Source: Marinilabiliaceae bacterium
GTDB lineage: Bacteria > Bacteroidota > Bacteroidia > Bacteroidales > Marinilabiliaceae
Assembly: GCA_016933045.1 (NCBI GenBank)
Contig: JAFGBR010000050.1
Span: 124,001-188,000, forward strand
Length of the DNA: 64,000 bases
Direction: 5' to 3'
In this document: piece after piece, positions 9,176-18,629 of the stretch
Layout of the letters: each line of letters begins with the position of its first letter
Position numbering within the stretch: position 1 is the first letter of the stretch
Translations under genes and position numbers: made by a program
Notes under the pieces: model-generated
Told to the model about the DNA's origin: nothing
The model's input: the letters and a program-made list of their open reading frames with translations, nothing else
The model's database searches: none

Positions 9176-10171
9176 ATGAATATAAAAAATATTTTCGATC
9201 AGTTCAATAAGAAAAAAATTATCATAATTGGCGATGTTATGATTGATGCCTATTTATGGGGCGAAGTAAACAGAATATCGCCAGAAGCACCGGTGCCAAT
9301 AATTTCAAAAACAACGCACGAAAACAGGTTGGGAGGTGCTGCTAATGTTGCATTAAATATTAAATCGTTAAGTGCAACCCCGGTTTTATGTACTATAATA
9401 GGGAACGACTCTCAGGGCGATTTGTACCTTCAATTAATGAACGCATTAAACCTACCTGTAAATGGCATTTTAAAAGTAAATAACCGAATAACTACAACAA
9501 AAACACGAGTCATCAGCCAAAACCATCATCTTTTGCGCGTTGACGAAGAAGATGACACCTCTATTACATCTGAACAAGAAGATCTTTTGTTTAATAACAT
9601 AAAAGAAATAGTTACCAATGAACAAATTGATGCTATAATATTTGAAGATTACGACAAAGGAGTAATTACACCTAATTTAATTAAACAGGTAGTAAATCTG
9701 GCCAATTCAAAAAACATTCCAACTTTAGTTGATCCTAAAAAAAGAAATTTTAACCATTACAAAGGAGTATCATTTTTCAAACCCAACTTTAAAGAATTTA
9801 AAGAAGGTTTAAAACTCGACCTGTTAAAAGGTGATAATGAAAAACTTATTGAGGAATCGAAAAAATACTTACACTCAACACTCAACAAACAATTAATGAT
9901 TACCATGGCCGAGTTAGGCGTATTCATAGCCAATAAAAACGAACAACAATTTTTCCAGGCACAAGTACGAAAAATTGCAGACGTATCAGGAGCCGGTGAT
10001 ACTGTAATAAGTACCTGTGCCCTATGCCTTGCTTCTGGATTGGAACCCGGATTAATAGCCCAAATAGCAAACATGGCCGGAGGATTGGTTTGTGAAAAAC
10101 CAGGGGTTGTACCAATTGATAAAGAACTATTATTAACCGAATGCATTAAAAAAATACCCGAACTACAATAA
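9176..10171 (+). CDS. hldE1: D-glycero-beta-D-manno-heptose-7-phosphate kinase (HldE kinase domain / RfaE1)
   Basis: This PfkB/ribokinase-type enzyme of 331 residues phosphorylates heptose 7-phosphate at C1. Family marks are IIGDVMIDAYLWG near the N-terminus, RISPEAPVPI, the LGGAANVA signature, LLRVDEE, and the GAGDT motif near residue 272 with its catalytic Asp. It contains only the kinase half of E. coli HldE; the nucleotidyltransferase half is absent and must be encoded elsewhere. The preceding pathway enzyme GmhA is at 1740-2318. It lies 48 bases after folA and 145 bases before parA, so it may belong to the thyA-folA transcript. Confidence 0.9.
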   Translation: MNIKNIFDQFNKKKIIIIGDVMIDAYLWGEVNRISPEAPVPIISKTTHENRLGGAANVALNIKSLSATPVLCTIIGNDSQGDLYLQLMNALNLPVNGILKVNNRITTTKTRVISQNHHLLRVDEEDDTSITSEQEDLLFNNIKEIVTNEQIDAIIFEDYDKGVITPNLIKQVVNLANSKNIPTLVDPKKRNFNHYKGVSFFKPNFKEFKEGLKLDLLKGDNEKLIEESKKYLHSTLNKQLMITMAELGVFIANKNEQQFFQAQVRKIADVSGAGDTVISTCALCLASGLEPGLIAQIANMAGGLVCEKPGVVPIDKELLLTECIKKIPELQ

Positions 10172-10220
10172 ATTAAACCACAAACCATTAATAATTGAAA
10201 AGAGGAAAAAACAAATAACA

Positions 10221-10252
10221 TTGCAAAGATTTTTAATAAAAGATTAACTTTG
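10221..10252 (+). promoter_or_regulatory. Promoter of the parA-parB operon
   Basis: A TTG at 10221-10223 and a perfect -7 box TAACTTTG at 10245-10252 are 21 bases apart, the arrangement of the primary sigma factor promoter in Bacteroidota. The predicted leader to the parA start at 10317 is about 55-60 bases. It is one of the two best promoter matches in the window. Confidence 0.6.
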
Positions 10253-10316
10253 AATTTCGGATTAAAAACACAATCACGTTTTTAATTAGTATCATTAATC
10301 AATTTAATGTAATTGT

Positions 10317-11081
10317 ATGTCAAAAATCATAGCCCTGGCGAATCAAAAAGGTGGTGTAGGAAAAACCACAACTGCAATTAACCTGGCAGCTTCATTGGCC
10401 GTACTCGAAAAAAAGGTATTGGTTGTAGATGCAGACCCCCAGGCAAATGCGACATCCGGATTTGGATTTGATTTAAAAACCATAGAATCGTCAATTTATG
10501 AGTGTATAATAGATAAAACAGATCCACATGACGCACTGTTAAAAGGTGAATTTGACAATCTTCAGGTTCTACCTTCTCATATTGATTTAGTTGGTGCTGA
10601 AATTGAAATGCTAAATCTGCCCAACCGCGAAAAAGTATTAAAAGAAGTACTTGGAAAAATAAAAGATGAATACGATTATATTCTAATTGACTGTTCTCCA
10701 TCACTAGGTTTAATTACTGTTAACGCACTAACAGCTGCCGACTCGGTAATAATACCAGTACAATGCGAATATTTTGCACTTGAAGGATTAGGTAAATTAT
10801 TAAACACAATAAAAATAATACAAGGACGCCTTAACCCCGATTTAAAAATTGAAGGCTTCCTGTTAACTATGTACGATGCTCGCTTAAACCTGTCAAACCA
10901 GGTTGTTGAAGAAGTTCAGCGACATTTTCAGGACATGGTATTCGAAACCATAATTAGCAGAAACGTTAAATTAAGTGAAGCCCCCAGCTATGGGAAAGCA
11001 GTGGTAATGTACGATGCAGCATCGAAAGGAGCTACTAACTACTTAAACCTTGCAAAAGAATTGATTGAAAGGAATAAATAA
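10317..11081 (+). CDS. parA: ParA/Soj chromosome-partitioning ATPase
   Basis: The 254-residue P-loop ATPase has the deviant Walker A motif KGGVGKTTT from Lys11, with the signature lysine of the ParA/MinD class. Asp40 lies in VVDADPQ, and the Walker B-like DCSPSLG near residue 124-130 is intact. There is no N-terminal helix-turn-helix, so it belongs to the short chromosomal Soj type. It binds DNA nonspecifically as an ATP dimer and moves ParB-bound origins. parB follows after 26 bases. A chromosomal parAB locus often lies close to oriC, but I saw no dnaA box cluster or parS palindrome in this window. Confidence 0.95.
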   Translation: MSKIIALANQKGGVGKTTTAINLAASLAVLEKKVLVVDADPQANATSGFGFDLKTIESSIYECIIDKTDPHDALLKGEFDNLQVLPSHIDLVGAEIEMLNLPNREKVLKEVLGKIKDEYDYILIDCSPSLGLITVNALTAADSVIIPVQCEYFALEGLGKLLNTIKIIQGRLNPDLKIEGFLLTMYDARLNLSNQVVEEVQRHFQDMVFETIISRNVKLSEAPSYGKAVVMYDAASKGATNYLNLAKELIERNK

Positions 11082-11107
11082 ATCCGTAAAAACACCATAT
11101 CAGATAA

Positions 11108-11989
11108 ATGACGGCTAAAAAAAATGCACTAGGAAGAGGTCTGGGAGCACTCATTGAAAATGCCGATGAGTTAAAATCAAAACCATCTGCATCCATTAAT
11201 GAAATTGAAATAACCAATATTGAAGCCAACCCATGGCAACCCCGTTCTCATTTTGATGAAGAACGATTGCAGGAATTGGCACAATCAATTAAAGAAATTG
11301 GCATTATTCAACCACTTACCCTCAGAAAACTTGACGATAACAAATACCAGATTATTGCCGGAGAACGTAGATTCAGAGCTGCAAAGTTAGCCGGTTTGTC
11401 TCAAGTTCCTGCTTACGTTAGAACTGCCGATGATGATACCATGCTCGAAATGGCACTGGTTGAGAACATCCAAAGAGAAGACCTCGACCCTATTGAAGTT
11501 GCTATTAGCTACCAACGATTAATAGATGAATGCCAGCTAACGCAAGAAAGCATGTCGGAACGTGTTGGAAAAAAACGATCAACAATTTCTAACTATCTGC
11601 GATTACTTAAATTACCTGCTGATATTCAGCTAGCTCTTAGGGAAAAACAGATAAGTATGGGACATGCCCGGGCTCTTATTAATATTGAAGATGCCTCCAC
11701 ACAACTAATGATTTACGAACAAATCATAAAGTACGATTTCTCAGTCAGAAAAGTTGAAGAAGTTGTTAGAGAACTTAGTCAGGAAGAACCGAAAGAAAAC
11801 ACAAAAATAACCAAACAACCAATTCCTGAAGAATACAAAAAATTAAAAACACAGCTTTCTAATTTCTTTAAAACCAATATACAGTTCTCAAGAGGCAATG
11901 ATGGAAAAGGTAAAATTGTAATCCCTTTTCGATCTGACGAAGAACTAGAAAAAATCGTTAGTATATTAGATAAAGCAAATTCATTATAA
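11108..11989 (+). CDS. parB: ParB/Spo0J family partition protein
   Basis: This 293-residue CTPase and DNA-binding clamp pairs with ParA. The N-terminal domain contains NPWQPR near residue 41, where family proteins carry an arginine-bearing N-P-x-Q-P-R motif. The CTP-binding GERRFRA box is near residue 84, and VENIQREDL follows. The central helix-turn-helix reads as KKRSTISNYLRLLKLP. The C-terminal dimerisation segment is charged. Gene order and size are normal for a chromosomal parB. Confidence 0.95.
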   Translation: MTAKKNALGRGLGALIENADELKSKPSASINEIEITNIEANPWQPRSHFDEERLQELAQSIKEIGIIQPLTLRKLDDNKYQIIAGERRFRAAKLAGLSQVPAYVRTADDDTMLEMALVENIQREDLDPIEVAISYQRLIDECQLTQESMSERVGKKRSTISNYLRLLKLPADIQLALREKQISMGHARALINIEDASTQLMIYEQIIKYDFSVRKVEEVVRELSQEEPKENTKITKQPIPEEYKKLKTQLSNFFKTNIQFSRGNDGKGKIVIPFRSDEELEKIVSILDKANSL

Positions 11990-11993
11990 AAGT

Positions 11994-12653
11994 TTGAATA
12001 ATAGTATATTGAATAAGCAAACAATCTCTATTGTCAGGGTGTTCATTTTAACAATAATAATTTTGGGACTCCCTAACAATAGAGTTTACTCTCAAATCGA
12101 CACATTTACTATCAGCAATGTCGATACTATACACATTCCAACACCCGAAAAATATCACTCACCACACAAAGCTACATTCTATTCAGCTATTATTCCTGGC
12201 ATGGGACAAGCATACAACAAACAATACTGGAAAATACCCATTCTTTACGCAGGATTAGGAGGAATCATTTATGGCATATCATTTAATACAAAATATTACA
12301 ATAAATATAAAAATGCCTACCGCGATTATATCATTAAAGATCCGGCAAATAAAAGTTACCTCGAATTTGCATACAAAGCCGGTTTAACCGAAGATGACAT
12401 TAATAATGCCGACTGGTTTGAGCAAGCCTTAAAAAACAAAAAAGATTATTATAAAAGAAACCGCGATTTCAGTTACATCGGATTGTTAGCAATTTATGTT
12501 CTGAACCTCGTTGATGCCAGTGTGGATGCACACTTTTACAATTACGACATATCTGACGATTTAACCCTTAGGATAGAACCTACATTATTAAATTTTAACT
12601 CGCCTATAACCGAAACACAAGGGTTTGGGTTACAATTACGTTTACAGTTTTAA
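11994..12653 (+). CDS. DUF5683 domain-containing envelope protein
   Basis: This 219-residue protein has a signal peptide ending near VYSQ (about residue 34). A central block around the SAIIPGMGQAYN motif is the hallmark of DUF5683, a Bacteroidota family with two hydrophobic helices. No ATG exists between the upstream stop in this frame and the signal sequence, so the start must be a TTG, at 11994 or 12009. It begins 4 bases after parB and is followed by the transglycosylase gene. The function is unknown; its place between parB and a cell-wall enzyme is commonly seen in Bacteroidota. Confidence 0.85.
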   Translation: MNNSILNKQTISIVRVFILTIIILGLPNNRVYSQIDTFTISNVDTIHIPTPEKYHSPHKATFYSAIIPGMGQAYNKQYWKIPILYAGLGGIIYGISFNTKYYNKYKNAYRDYIIKDPANKSYLEFAYKAGLTEDDINNADWFEQALKNKKDYYKRNRDFSYIGLLAIYVLNLVDASVDAHFYNYDISDDLTLRIEPTLLNFNSPITETQGFGLQLRLQF

Positions 12654-12676
12654 TTCATTTTACTAATAAAATATTA

Positions 12677-14248
12677 ATGAAACCATATATTCATACAATT
12701 AATAAAATATTTACGGTTTGCACTCTAGCATTAACCCTCCAAAATCAGGTATTTGCCCAAGTAGTTGAACCCGACAGCATACTTATCGAAAACAATGCCG
12801 AAGATGAAGAAATTCAACAAAACCTCGACAGCCTGGTAAATATTTGGCATTCGAACACATTACGAATGTCAGACATGGTACTTGATACAATTCCCATCGA
12901 CAGCTCAACAATATTTTTATCCTCTGCAGATTCGGTATACATAAAACGATTATCTGAAATTGTTTCACCCATAAATTTCCCGTTTAACAAAACAGTACGA
13001 TCATACATTGAACTATACACACTGAAACGAAGAGATCAGGTAGAAACAATGCTTGGACTATCTGAATATTATTTTCCAATATTTGAGCAGGCACTCGATG
13101 CCAACGACATGCCTTTAGAATTAAAATATCTTCCTATAATTGAATCAGCATTAAACCCAAGAGCTCGCTCAAGAGTTGGTGCAGCCGGTTTATGGCAATT
13201 CATGTATGGCACCGGAAAAATGTATGGTTTAGAAGTAAACTCTTATATTGATGAAAGATACGACCCCATTAAATCAACCCAATCAGCAGTTCGTTACTTA
13301 AAAGATTTATACTCTATTTATAGCGACTGGCATTTAGTAATAGCAGCATATAACTGTGGCCCCGGAAACGTTAACCGAGCCATCAGAAGAACAGGTGGTA
13401 AAAAAGATTTTTGGAAGATATATTATTATCTACCTCGCGAAACAAGGAATTATGTACCTGCCTTTATCGCAGCTGCATATACTTTTAATTATAATACAGA
13501 GCATAGCCTATATTCAAAACCAACCATGTTACCTTTAGCTTCAGACACTGTAATGATAAACAAACCATTACACTTCGAACAAGTAGCTTTATGCCTTAAT
13601 TGCCCTATTGATGTAATTCGAAGCCTAAATCCACAATACAGCCGAGATGTAATACCTGCGGTAAAAAAACAATATCCCCTTAAATTGGCCTTTAGTTTAT
13701 CGACCGATTTTGCTGCCGTAGAAGATAGTATTTACGAATTTAAAAGAGATAAATACTTTTCTAATAATAGTTTAACCATTACCCCAACACATGAATACCA
13801 TTCGCCCGTAGCTCCTACCGGAAAAGAAAAAGTCTATTACACCGTTAAATCGGGTGATGCAGTTGGTTTAATAGCCGAATGGTTTGATGTTTATAGTTCA
13901 GACTTAAGATACTGGAATAACATTCGACGAAACATAATCAGAGCAGGTCAAAAATTAATCATTTACGTGCCAAAGAACAAAGTATCGCATTACAAAAAAA
14001 TAAATACAATGACTTATGCCCAAAAGCAGGCAATGAAAGGCAAAAGCATTTCGAACAACCAACCCACTGTCTCAAAAGAAGAAGATCCGGCATTCATTTA
14101 TTATACAGTTCGTAACGGCGATAACCTTTGGGATATTGCAAAGAAATATCCCGGCGTCAGCAATAAAGATATTATGGCATTAAATAACATAACTGATGCA
14201 CGTAAAATATCGATTGGTCAAAGATTGAAAATTAGAAAAAAGAGTTAA
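12677..14248 (+). CDS. mltD: Lytic transglycosylase with two LysM domains (MltD-like)
   Basis: The enzyme cleaves peptidoglycan glycan strands with formation of anhydro-MurNAc. The 523-residue protein has a signal peptide to about residue 27, a non-catalytic N-terminal region, and a GH23 SLT domain at about 140-270. Glu156 in IIESALNP is the likely catalytic acid, and GAAGLWQFM and AAYNCGPGNV complete the fold signature. Two LysM peptidoglycan-binding modules lie at about 385-432 and 473-519. The gene follows DUF5683 after 23 bases, and the YugP-type peptidase follows after 19 bases. An alternative name is membrane-bound murein transglycosylase D. Confidence 0.93.
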   Translation: MKPYIHTINKIFTVCTLALTLQNQVFAQVVEPDSILIENNAEDEEIQQNLDSLVNIWHSNTLRMSDMVLDTIPIDSSTIFLSSADSVYIKRLSEIVSPINFPFNKTVRSYIELYTLKRRDQVETMLGLSEYYFPIFEQALDANDMPLELKYLPIIESALNPRARSRVGAAGLWQFMYGTGKMYGLEVNSYIDERYDPIKSTQSAVRYLKDLYSIYSDWHLVIAAYNCGPGNVNRAIRRTGGKKDFWKIYYYLPRETRNYVPAFIAAAYTFNYNTEHSLYSKPTMLPLASDTVMINKPLHFEQVALCLNCPIDVIRSLNPQYSRDVIPAVKKQYPLKLAFSLSTDFAAVEDSIYEFKRDKYFSNNSLTITPTHEYHSPVAPTGKEKVYYTVKSGDAVGLIAEWFDVYSSDLRYWNNIRRNIIRAGQKLIIYVPKNKVSHYKKINTMTYAQKQAMKGKSISNNQPTVSKEEDPAFIYYTVRNGDNLWDIAKKYPGVSNKDIMALNNITDARKISIGQRLKIRKKS

Positions 14249-14267
14249 ATAACTTAAAAATAAGACT

Positions 14268-14975
14268 ATGATGTTTTCACCAGGCTTACTACTAATATTT
14301 GTAGTGTTTTTAATTTTAAGTACTGCTGTTAACTGGCAATTAAAAAGTCGTTTTAAAAAATATTCAAAAATAGCTTCGTCAGGATACAAAACAGGACGAG
14401 AAATTGCAGAAAAAATGCTATACGATAATGGCATTAGAAATGTCAGAGTTGTATCGGTTAATAGAACACTTAGTGACCATTATAATCCAACCACAAAAAC
14501 TGTTAACCTAAGTCCCGAAGTATATAACGGAAATAGCATTGCTGCCGCAGCTGTTGCTGCACACGAATGCGGTCACGCCATTCAGGATGCACAAAGCTAT
14601 TCAATGCTCAACTTAAGAACAGCATTAGTCCCACTTCAAAACGTCAGCAGTAAAATATTAAATGTCATTTTTATTGCAATGTTTTTTGGTGCATTCATGT
14701 TCCAGTCGATATTTTCATACGATCTGGCTTTGCAAATTATTATTGCCTGTTATGCGATTTTTACGCTATTCGCATTCATTACTTTACCAGTTGAAATTGA
14801 TGCAAGCAAAAGAGCATTAACATGGCTTAATAGCAGTGGCACAACAGTTTCAGATACTCATGGTTATGCAAAAGATGCATTAAAATGGGCTTCGTATACC
14901 TACCTTGTTGCAGCACTATCATCGTTAGCTACCTTACTATATTATTTAATGATTTTACTAAACAGACGAGATTAA
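14268..14975 (+). CDS. Membrane zinc metallopeptidase, YugP/Zn_peptidase_2 family
   Basis: The 235-residue membrane protein begins with a hydrophobic segment (about 3-22). It carries the zinc-binding HECGH motif at 99-103, followed by AIQDA, which is characteristic of the YugP family. Three more hydrophobic stretches lie in the C-terminal half, with PVEIDASKRA between them, a conserved block holding the third zinc ligand. YugP-type peptidases have no well-established substrate. The gene ends 8 bases before the convergent RDD gene and probably belongs to the parAB-mltD transcript. Confidence 0.9.
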   Translation: MMFSPGLLLIFVVFLILSTAVNWQLKSRFKKYSKIASSGYKTGREIAEKMLYDNGIRNVRVVSVNRTLSDHYNPTTKTVNLSPEVYNGNSIAAAAVAAHECGHAIQDAQSYSMLNLRTALVPLQNVSSKILNVIFIAMFFGAFMFQSIFSYDLALQIIIACYAIFTLFAFITLPVEIDASKRALTWLNSSGTTVSDTHGYAKDALKWASYTYLVAALSSLATLLYYLMILLNRRD

Positions 14976-14983
14976 TTATTTTT

Positions 14984-15706
14984 TTACTGATGAAAATAAT
15001 TGTAATCCTTAATAATTGTATCTAAAAATAATTTCGAAGACATTTTTGAAGTAACCTGCATCTTTTTTTCAACAATATTTTTTGTTTTCATCAGAATAGG
15101 ATGAGGAGCACCATTTGAATATGCTTTATCTTTCGAAGCCATTACAATAACTTCTTTTATAGTTTGAATATCGGCATCGTTCAACCTATCCACTTCAGGG
15201 AATGAAGGCTTATAATTTTCAGGTATTTGAACAAAAACGGTCTCATCAAGCTTTGAGCCTCCATCAGTTTTTAAAACAGTTGTTTGCGCTACCATATCGC
15301 CAATTCGTTGCCCCTTACCCCCAATTGCAATAGCTAAAATTGCAGCTACCCCCGACGACAATTGAAAATCGACCAACCGAAATATCCAACGGATAAAACA
15401 TGAACCAAATGATAATTCATCACCACTCTTATTCACCACCCTAATTTTCATAATAATTTTCCCAAAAGTTTGCCCGTTTAAAAAATATTCACACACCAGT
15501 GAATAAAACAGATAAGGAAGCAAAAAAACAAACATCCAAACCTGAGGGTCATTAATCACATCCGTCCAAACCAGTAAAAGAAACAAAATGAAGAAATAAA
15601 GAAATTTAATAACCGAATCAATCAAAAAAGCCAGAATACGATCACCCAAACTTGCTAATTGAAATTCAATATTTACATTTTGAGTAGTATTAATGTTATA
15701 ATTCAT
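14984..15706 (-). CDS. RDD family membrane protein
   Basis: The 240-residue protein contains the RDD domain in its first 150 residues: GDRILAFLIDS in the first helix, NGQTFGKIIMKIRVV in the loop, and GQRIGDMVAQT after the third helix. A soluble tail of about 80 residues follows and includes a charged helical stretch. The gene is divergent from the SpoIIM-MoxR-DUF58 run, and RDD proteins are frequent members of such clusters in Bacteroidota. RDD proteins have been linked to ion transport in some bacteria; no substrate can be assigned here. Confidence 0.88.
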   Translation of the reverse strand: MNYNINTTQNVNIEFQLASLGDRILAFLIDSVIKFLYFFILFLLLVWTDVINDPQVWMFVFLLPYLFYSLVCEYFLNGQTFGKIIMKIRVVNKSGDELSFGSCFIRWIFRLVDFQLSSGVAAILAIAIGGKGQRIGDMVAQTTVLKTDGGSKLDETVFVQIPENYKPSFPEVDRLNDADIQTIKEVIVMASKDKAYSNGAPHPILMKTKNIVEKKMQVTSKMSSKLFLDTIIKDYNYFHQ

Positions 15707-15842
15707 AATAATTAAAATAAATCATCCACGAAAAAAGCTAAAAATAACAATTAATATTTCTTTTTTTAATAATTTTTCCTTTATTCGCATAACACTTACT
15801 ACAAGCACATTTAATCTAAACCAACAGAAAAGTTATTCGCTA

Positions 15843-16889
15843 GTGAAAGAGGTTACATTCATTAACAGAAACCAGAAACGATGGCAGTCATTTGAAAAAA
15901 CTATACATCAGGATTGTGACCCCGATAAACTGGCAGATCAGTACATACAGGTTATAGACGATTTATCGTATGCCAGAACTTTTTATGCAAAATCAAGAAT
16001 TACTTCATACCTTAACCGTTTAGCATTAAAAATTCATCAGGAGATATATAAAAATAAAAAAGAAAAAAGCAGCAGACTTAAACAATTTTTCAAACTCGAA
16101 GTACCATTAATACTTAAAGAAACTCAACCCCAACTAATATTATCTTTTGCAGTATTTATTCTATCTGTTTTTTTAGGAGTCATATCAGCTCTTACCGACG
16201 ATTCATTCATAAGACTTATATTACCAGATAGTTATATTAACAAAACACTCAACAACATTCAACAAGGAAACCCAATGGGCATATATGGCGAAACATCGCA
16301 AATGCCAATGTTTATTGCAATTGCCTCAAATAACATTTTTGTTTCATTTTATGCATTTTTAATGGGTATACTCACCCATTTGGGCACCGGATATGTATTA
16401 GTGCAAAATGGCATAATGGTAGGTAGTTTTGTAACATTCTTTTACCAAAAAAATCTTTTAGGCACATCGCTTTATACTATTATGATACATGGTACACTTG
16501 AGTTATCGGCCATTACAATTGCCGGTGCAGCAGGATTTTTACTCGGTAACAGTTTTCTTTTTCCTGGTTCTTACTCAAGAATGGAATCGTTCAAAAAAGG
16601 AGCAAAAGATGCAACCAAAATAATGCTTGCCTTGGTACCGGTATTTTTAATAGCCGGCTTCTTTGAAAGTTTTGTAACACGATACTATCAAGATTTACCT
16701 GTTATCGTCTTTTTAATAATAATTGCACTATCACTCACTTTTATTATATGGTACTTTTTTATATATCCTCACAAAATATCAAAAAAACTAATATACACTT
16801 TACATGAAACTAACCATAATAATAATCAGATCGAAGAAATCAACACCCTACACATTCAAAAAAATCAGCATTTAACGAGTTCCAAATAA
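15843..16889 (+). CDS. SpoIIM-like (stage II sporulation protein M family) membrane protein
   Basis: The 348-residue protein has a soluble N-terminal helical region of about 100 residues, then about five or six transmembrane segments. It carries the SpoIIM-family HGTLELSAI motif near residue 218, preceded by a GILTHLGTGY-type segment. The start is GTG at 15843, chosen because the family normally begins with a (K/R)E-x-x-F-x-x-(R/Q)N motif exactly there. This organism does not need to sporulate: the family is widespread in non-spore-formers next to MoxR/DUF58 genes. It is the first plus-strand gene of that cluster. Confidence 0.88.
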   Translation: MKEVTFINRNQKRWQSFEKTIHQDCDPDKLADQYIQVIDDLSYARTFYAKSRITSYLNRLALKIHQEIYKNKKEKSSRLKQFFKLEVPLILKETQPQLILSFAVFILSVFLGVISALTDDSFIRLILPDSYINKTLNNIQQGNPMGIYGETSQMPMFIAIASNNIFVSFYAFLMGILTHLGTGYVLVQNGIMVGSFVTFFYQKNLLGTSLYTIMIHGTLELSAITIAGAAGFLLGNSFLFPGSYSRMESFKKGAKDATKIMLALVPVFLIAGFFESFVTRYYQDLPVIVFLIIIALSLTFIIWYFFIYPHKISKKLIYTLHETNHNNNQIEEINTLHIQKNQHLTSSK

Positions 16890-16905
16890 AACAAAAATTT
16901 AACAA

Positions 16906-17853
16906 ATGAATCAACCAATAATTAAACTTAACAGTGCAAAAAATTTTAGTGAAACCATTAACACTATTTTTAATTTTGCTGTAGGCAACATCAAACCTCT
17001 AAGTCTCATATTTCTTACTTATGCAATAATACCCACCCTTTTAAGTGGCATTGCAGGCGCTTCTATAAACAGCAATAACTGGAATACAATATTTCAAATG
17101 ATGAGCCGGGGAAACATTGCAGAAGTACCGCCAAATTTAGGACTAACATTTTTAACACTAATAGGATTTTTTATTGCTTACACTATGTTTTCAGGAATGG
17201 TATTTGAATATATTTATTTATACAATAAAAAAAACGGCGAAGAGGTTACAATATCTGAAACATGGAACAGGTTTAAAGAAGATGCAGCTGCCTTATTTGG
17301 TTATCAAATACTTTTAGGAATTATTATTGCATTTGCAGCTGTAGTAATGGCATTAATTTTTACGTCAATAGGAATGGCCTCACCCATAATAACCATTTTA
17401 GGTATTATATTACTATTTACTGCATTAATATACATAGGTATTCCTTTAAACCTTTTTTTAATGGTTAGAGTATCGGAACGAAAAGGATTTAGCGATACCA
17501 TATCAAGGTGTTTCAAACTGGTTAAAGATAACTGGTGGGTTACTTTCGGATTACTCCTAATAATAGTAATGATTCAGGCAATATTGGGATCAATATTTAA
17601 TATACCTCAATATATATACCTTGCAATTCAAGGCATATCGGCACTTACTGGGAAAAACCCGGGCGATATAAACATGGTAGCCATGATAATATTTAATACT
17701 ATCTCAGTTTTAGGCTCCATGTGGTTATATATTTTAAACTCAACATTTATTGGGGTGCATTATTTTAGTCTGGTCGAGAAAAAAGACAATCAATCATTAC
17801 TCAACCGAATTGAATCAATTGCCACAGAGGAAAATACCGAAGATAACAACTAA
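16906..17853 (+). CDS. Multi-pass membrane protein of the MoxR/DUF58 cluster
   Basis: The 315-residue protein has about six hydrophobic segments, with gaps that fit a glycerophosphodiesterase-membrane-domain or DUF4013-like fold. The conserved-looking segment RCFKLVKDNWWVTFG near residue 200 resembles the loop of that fold. I cannot assign a function. It starts 16 bases after the SpoIIM-like gene and ends 26 bases before the DUF4129 gene, so it is part of the same transcript and may form a membrane complex with these partners. Confidence 0.78.
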   Translation: MNQPIIKLNSAKNFSETINTIFNFAVGNIKPLSLIFLTYAIIPTLLSGIAGASINSNNWNTIFQMMSRGNIAEVPPNLGLTFLTLIGFFIAYTMFSGMVFEYIYLYNKKNGEEVTISETWNRFKEDAAALFGYQILLGIIIAFAAVVMALIFTSIGMASPIITILGIILLFTALIYIGIPLNLFLMVRVSERKGFSDTISRCFKLVKDNWWVTFGLLLIIVMIQAILGSIFNIPQYIYLAIQGISALTGKNPGDINMVAMIIFNTISVLGSMWLYILNSTFIGVHYFSLVEKKDNQSLLNRIESIATEENTEDNN

Positions 17854-17879
17854 CAAGGTTAATTCAGCAAATAATTGGC

Positions 17880-18626
17880 ATGCAAACATTATCTAACCGC
17901 ATAATATACTTGTATAAAATTGCGATATGCATCATTATATTCTGCATTCCAATTTATTCATTAGCTCAGAATGGCAACACACAAGAACCCTGGGACAACA
18001 GCATTGTTGATTACAGAAAGCCATCAGCCGATACCATTAAGTATTACCAGTCACTTAGTGAATACCAATATGAACCTGTGCCAAAAAGCAATTACTCATT
18101 ATGGGATAAGTTTTTAGATTGGCTAAGACAACACTTTCGAATACGAACAGACTCAAATATTGACTGGGTTAAACTAATGCTAATAATATTGGCTGCCATA
18201 ACATTTACAGTTATTATAATATATTTATTCGGCATAAAAATTAACGGTCTGCTACTATTCTCACGAAAAATTAACAAACAACAAATTGAAACAACAAGTC
18301 AAACGGACGATATTAATGATAACCGTTTAAACCAGTATCTCGAAAACCATATTCGCAATAATAATTATCGTGAAGCTACCCGTATTTTATACCTTATTTG
18401 CCTTAGAGAATTAGATTCTAATAACTTAATAAAGTGGGATATAAGCAAAACAAACCGCGATTATTTTTATGAAATAAGCCATGTAGGAATAAAAGAAAAA
18501 TTTCGAAACATAGTTCGATTTTACGAATATGTTTGGTACGGACAATTTATGATTGATGTAAATGGATTTAACGACATGCAAAACACAGTAAATTCAATCA
18601 TTACAAACTCAAAAAAAGCCTATTAA
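17880..18626 (+). CDS. DUF4129 domain-containing protein
   Basis: The 248-residue protein has an N-terminal signal or anchor segment (about 8-30), a short periplasmic part, a transmembrane helix at about 98-122, and a cytoplasmic C-terminal domain. The latter contains the DUF4129 pattern YREATRILYLICLRELD, with a C-terminal tyrosine-rich helix around RFYEYVWYGQF. DUF4129 proteins are standard partners of MoxR ATPases and DUF58 proteins. The next gene begins 3 bases after its stop. Confidence 0.85.
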   Translation: MQTLSNRIIYLYKIAICIIIFCIPIYSLAQNGNTQEPWDNSIVDYRKPSADTIKYYQSLSEYQYEPVPKSNYSLWDKFLDWLRQHFRIRTDSNIDWVKLMLIILAAITFTVIIIYLFGIKINGLLLFSRKINKQQIETTSQTDDINDNRLNQYLENHIRNNNYREATRILYLICLRELDSNNLIKWDISKTNRDYFYEISHVGIKEKFRNIVRFYEYVWYGQFMIDVNGFNDMQNTVNSIITNSKKAY

Positions 18627-18629
18627 GAA

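Noticed and set aside
9757-10221. 154-codon frame opposite the heptose-kinase gene
   Set aside because: It lies antisense to a strongly supported kinase gene, has no recognisable motif, and its composition is explained by the complementary strand.
10172-11989. parS site or replication origin near parAB
   Set aside because: I looked for TGTTTCACGTGAAACA-like palindromes and clustered dnaA boxes around parAB and saw none. A CACGT near 10287 is not part of a palindrome.
15843-16889. Evidence of sporulation from the SpoIIM-like gene
   Set aside because: The family is common in non-spore-forming Bacteroidota beside MoxR/DUF58 genes; no other sporulation gene is present.
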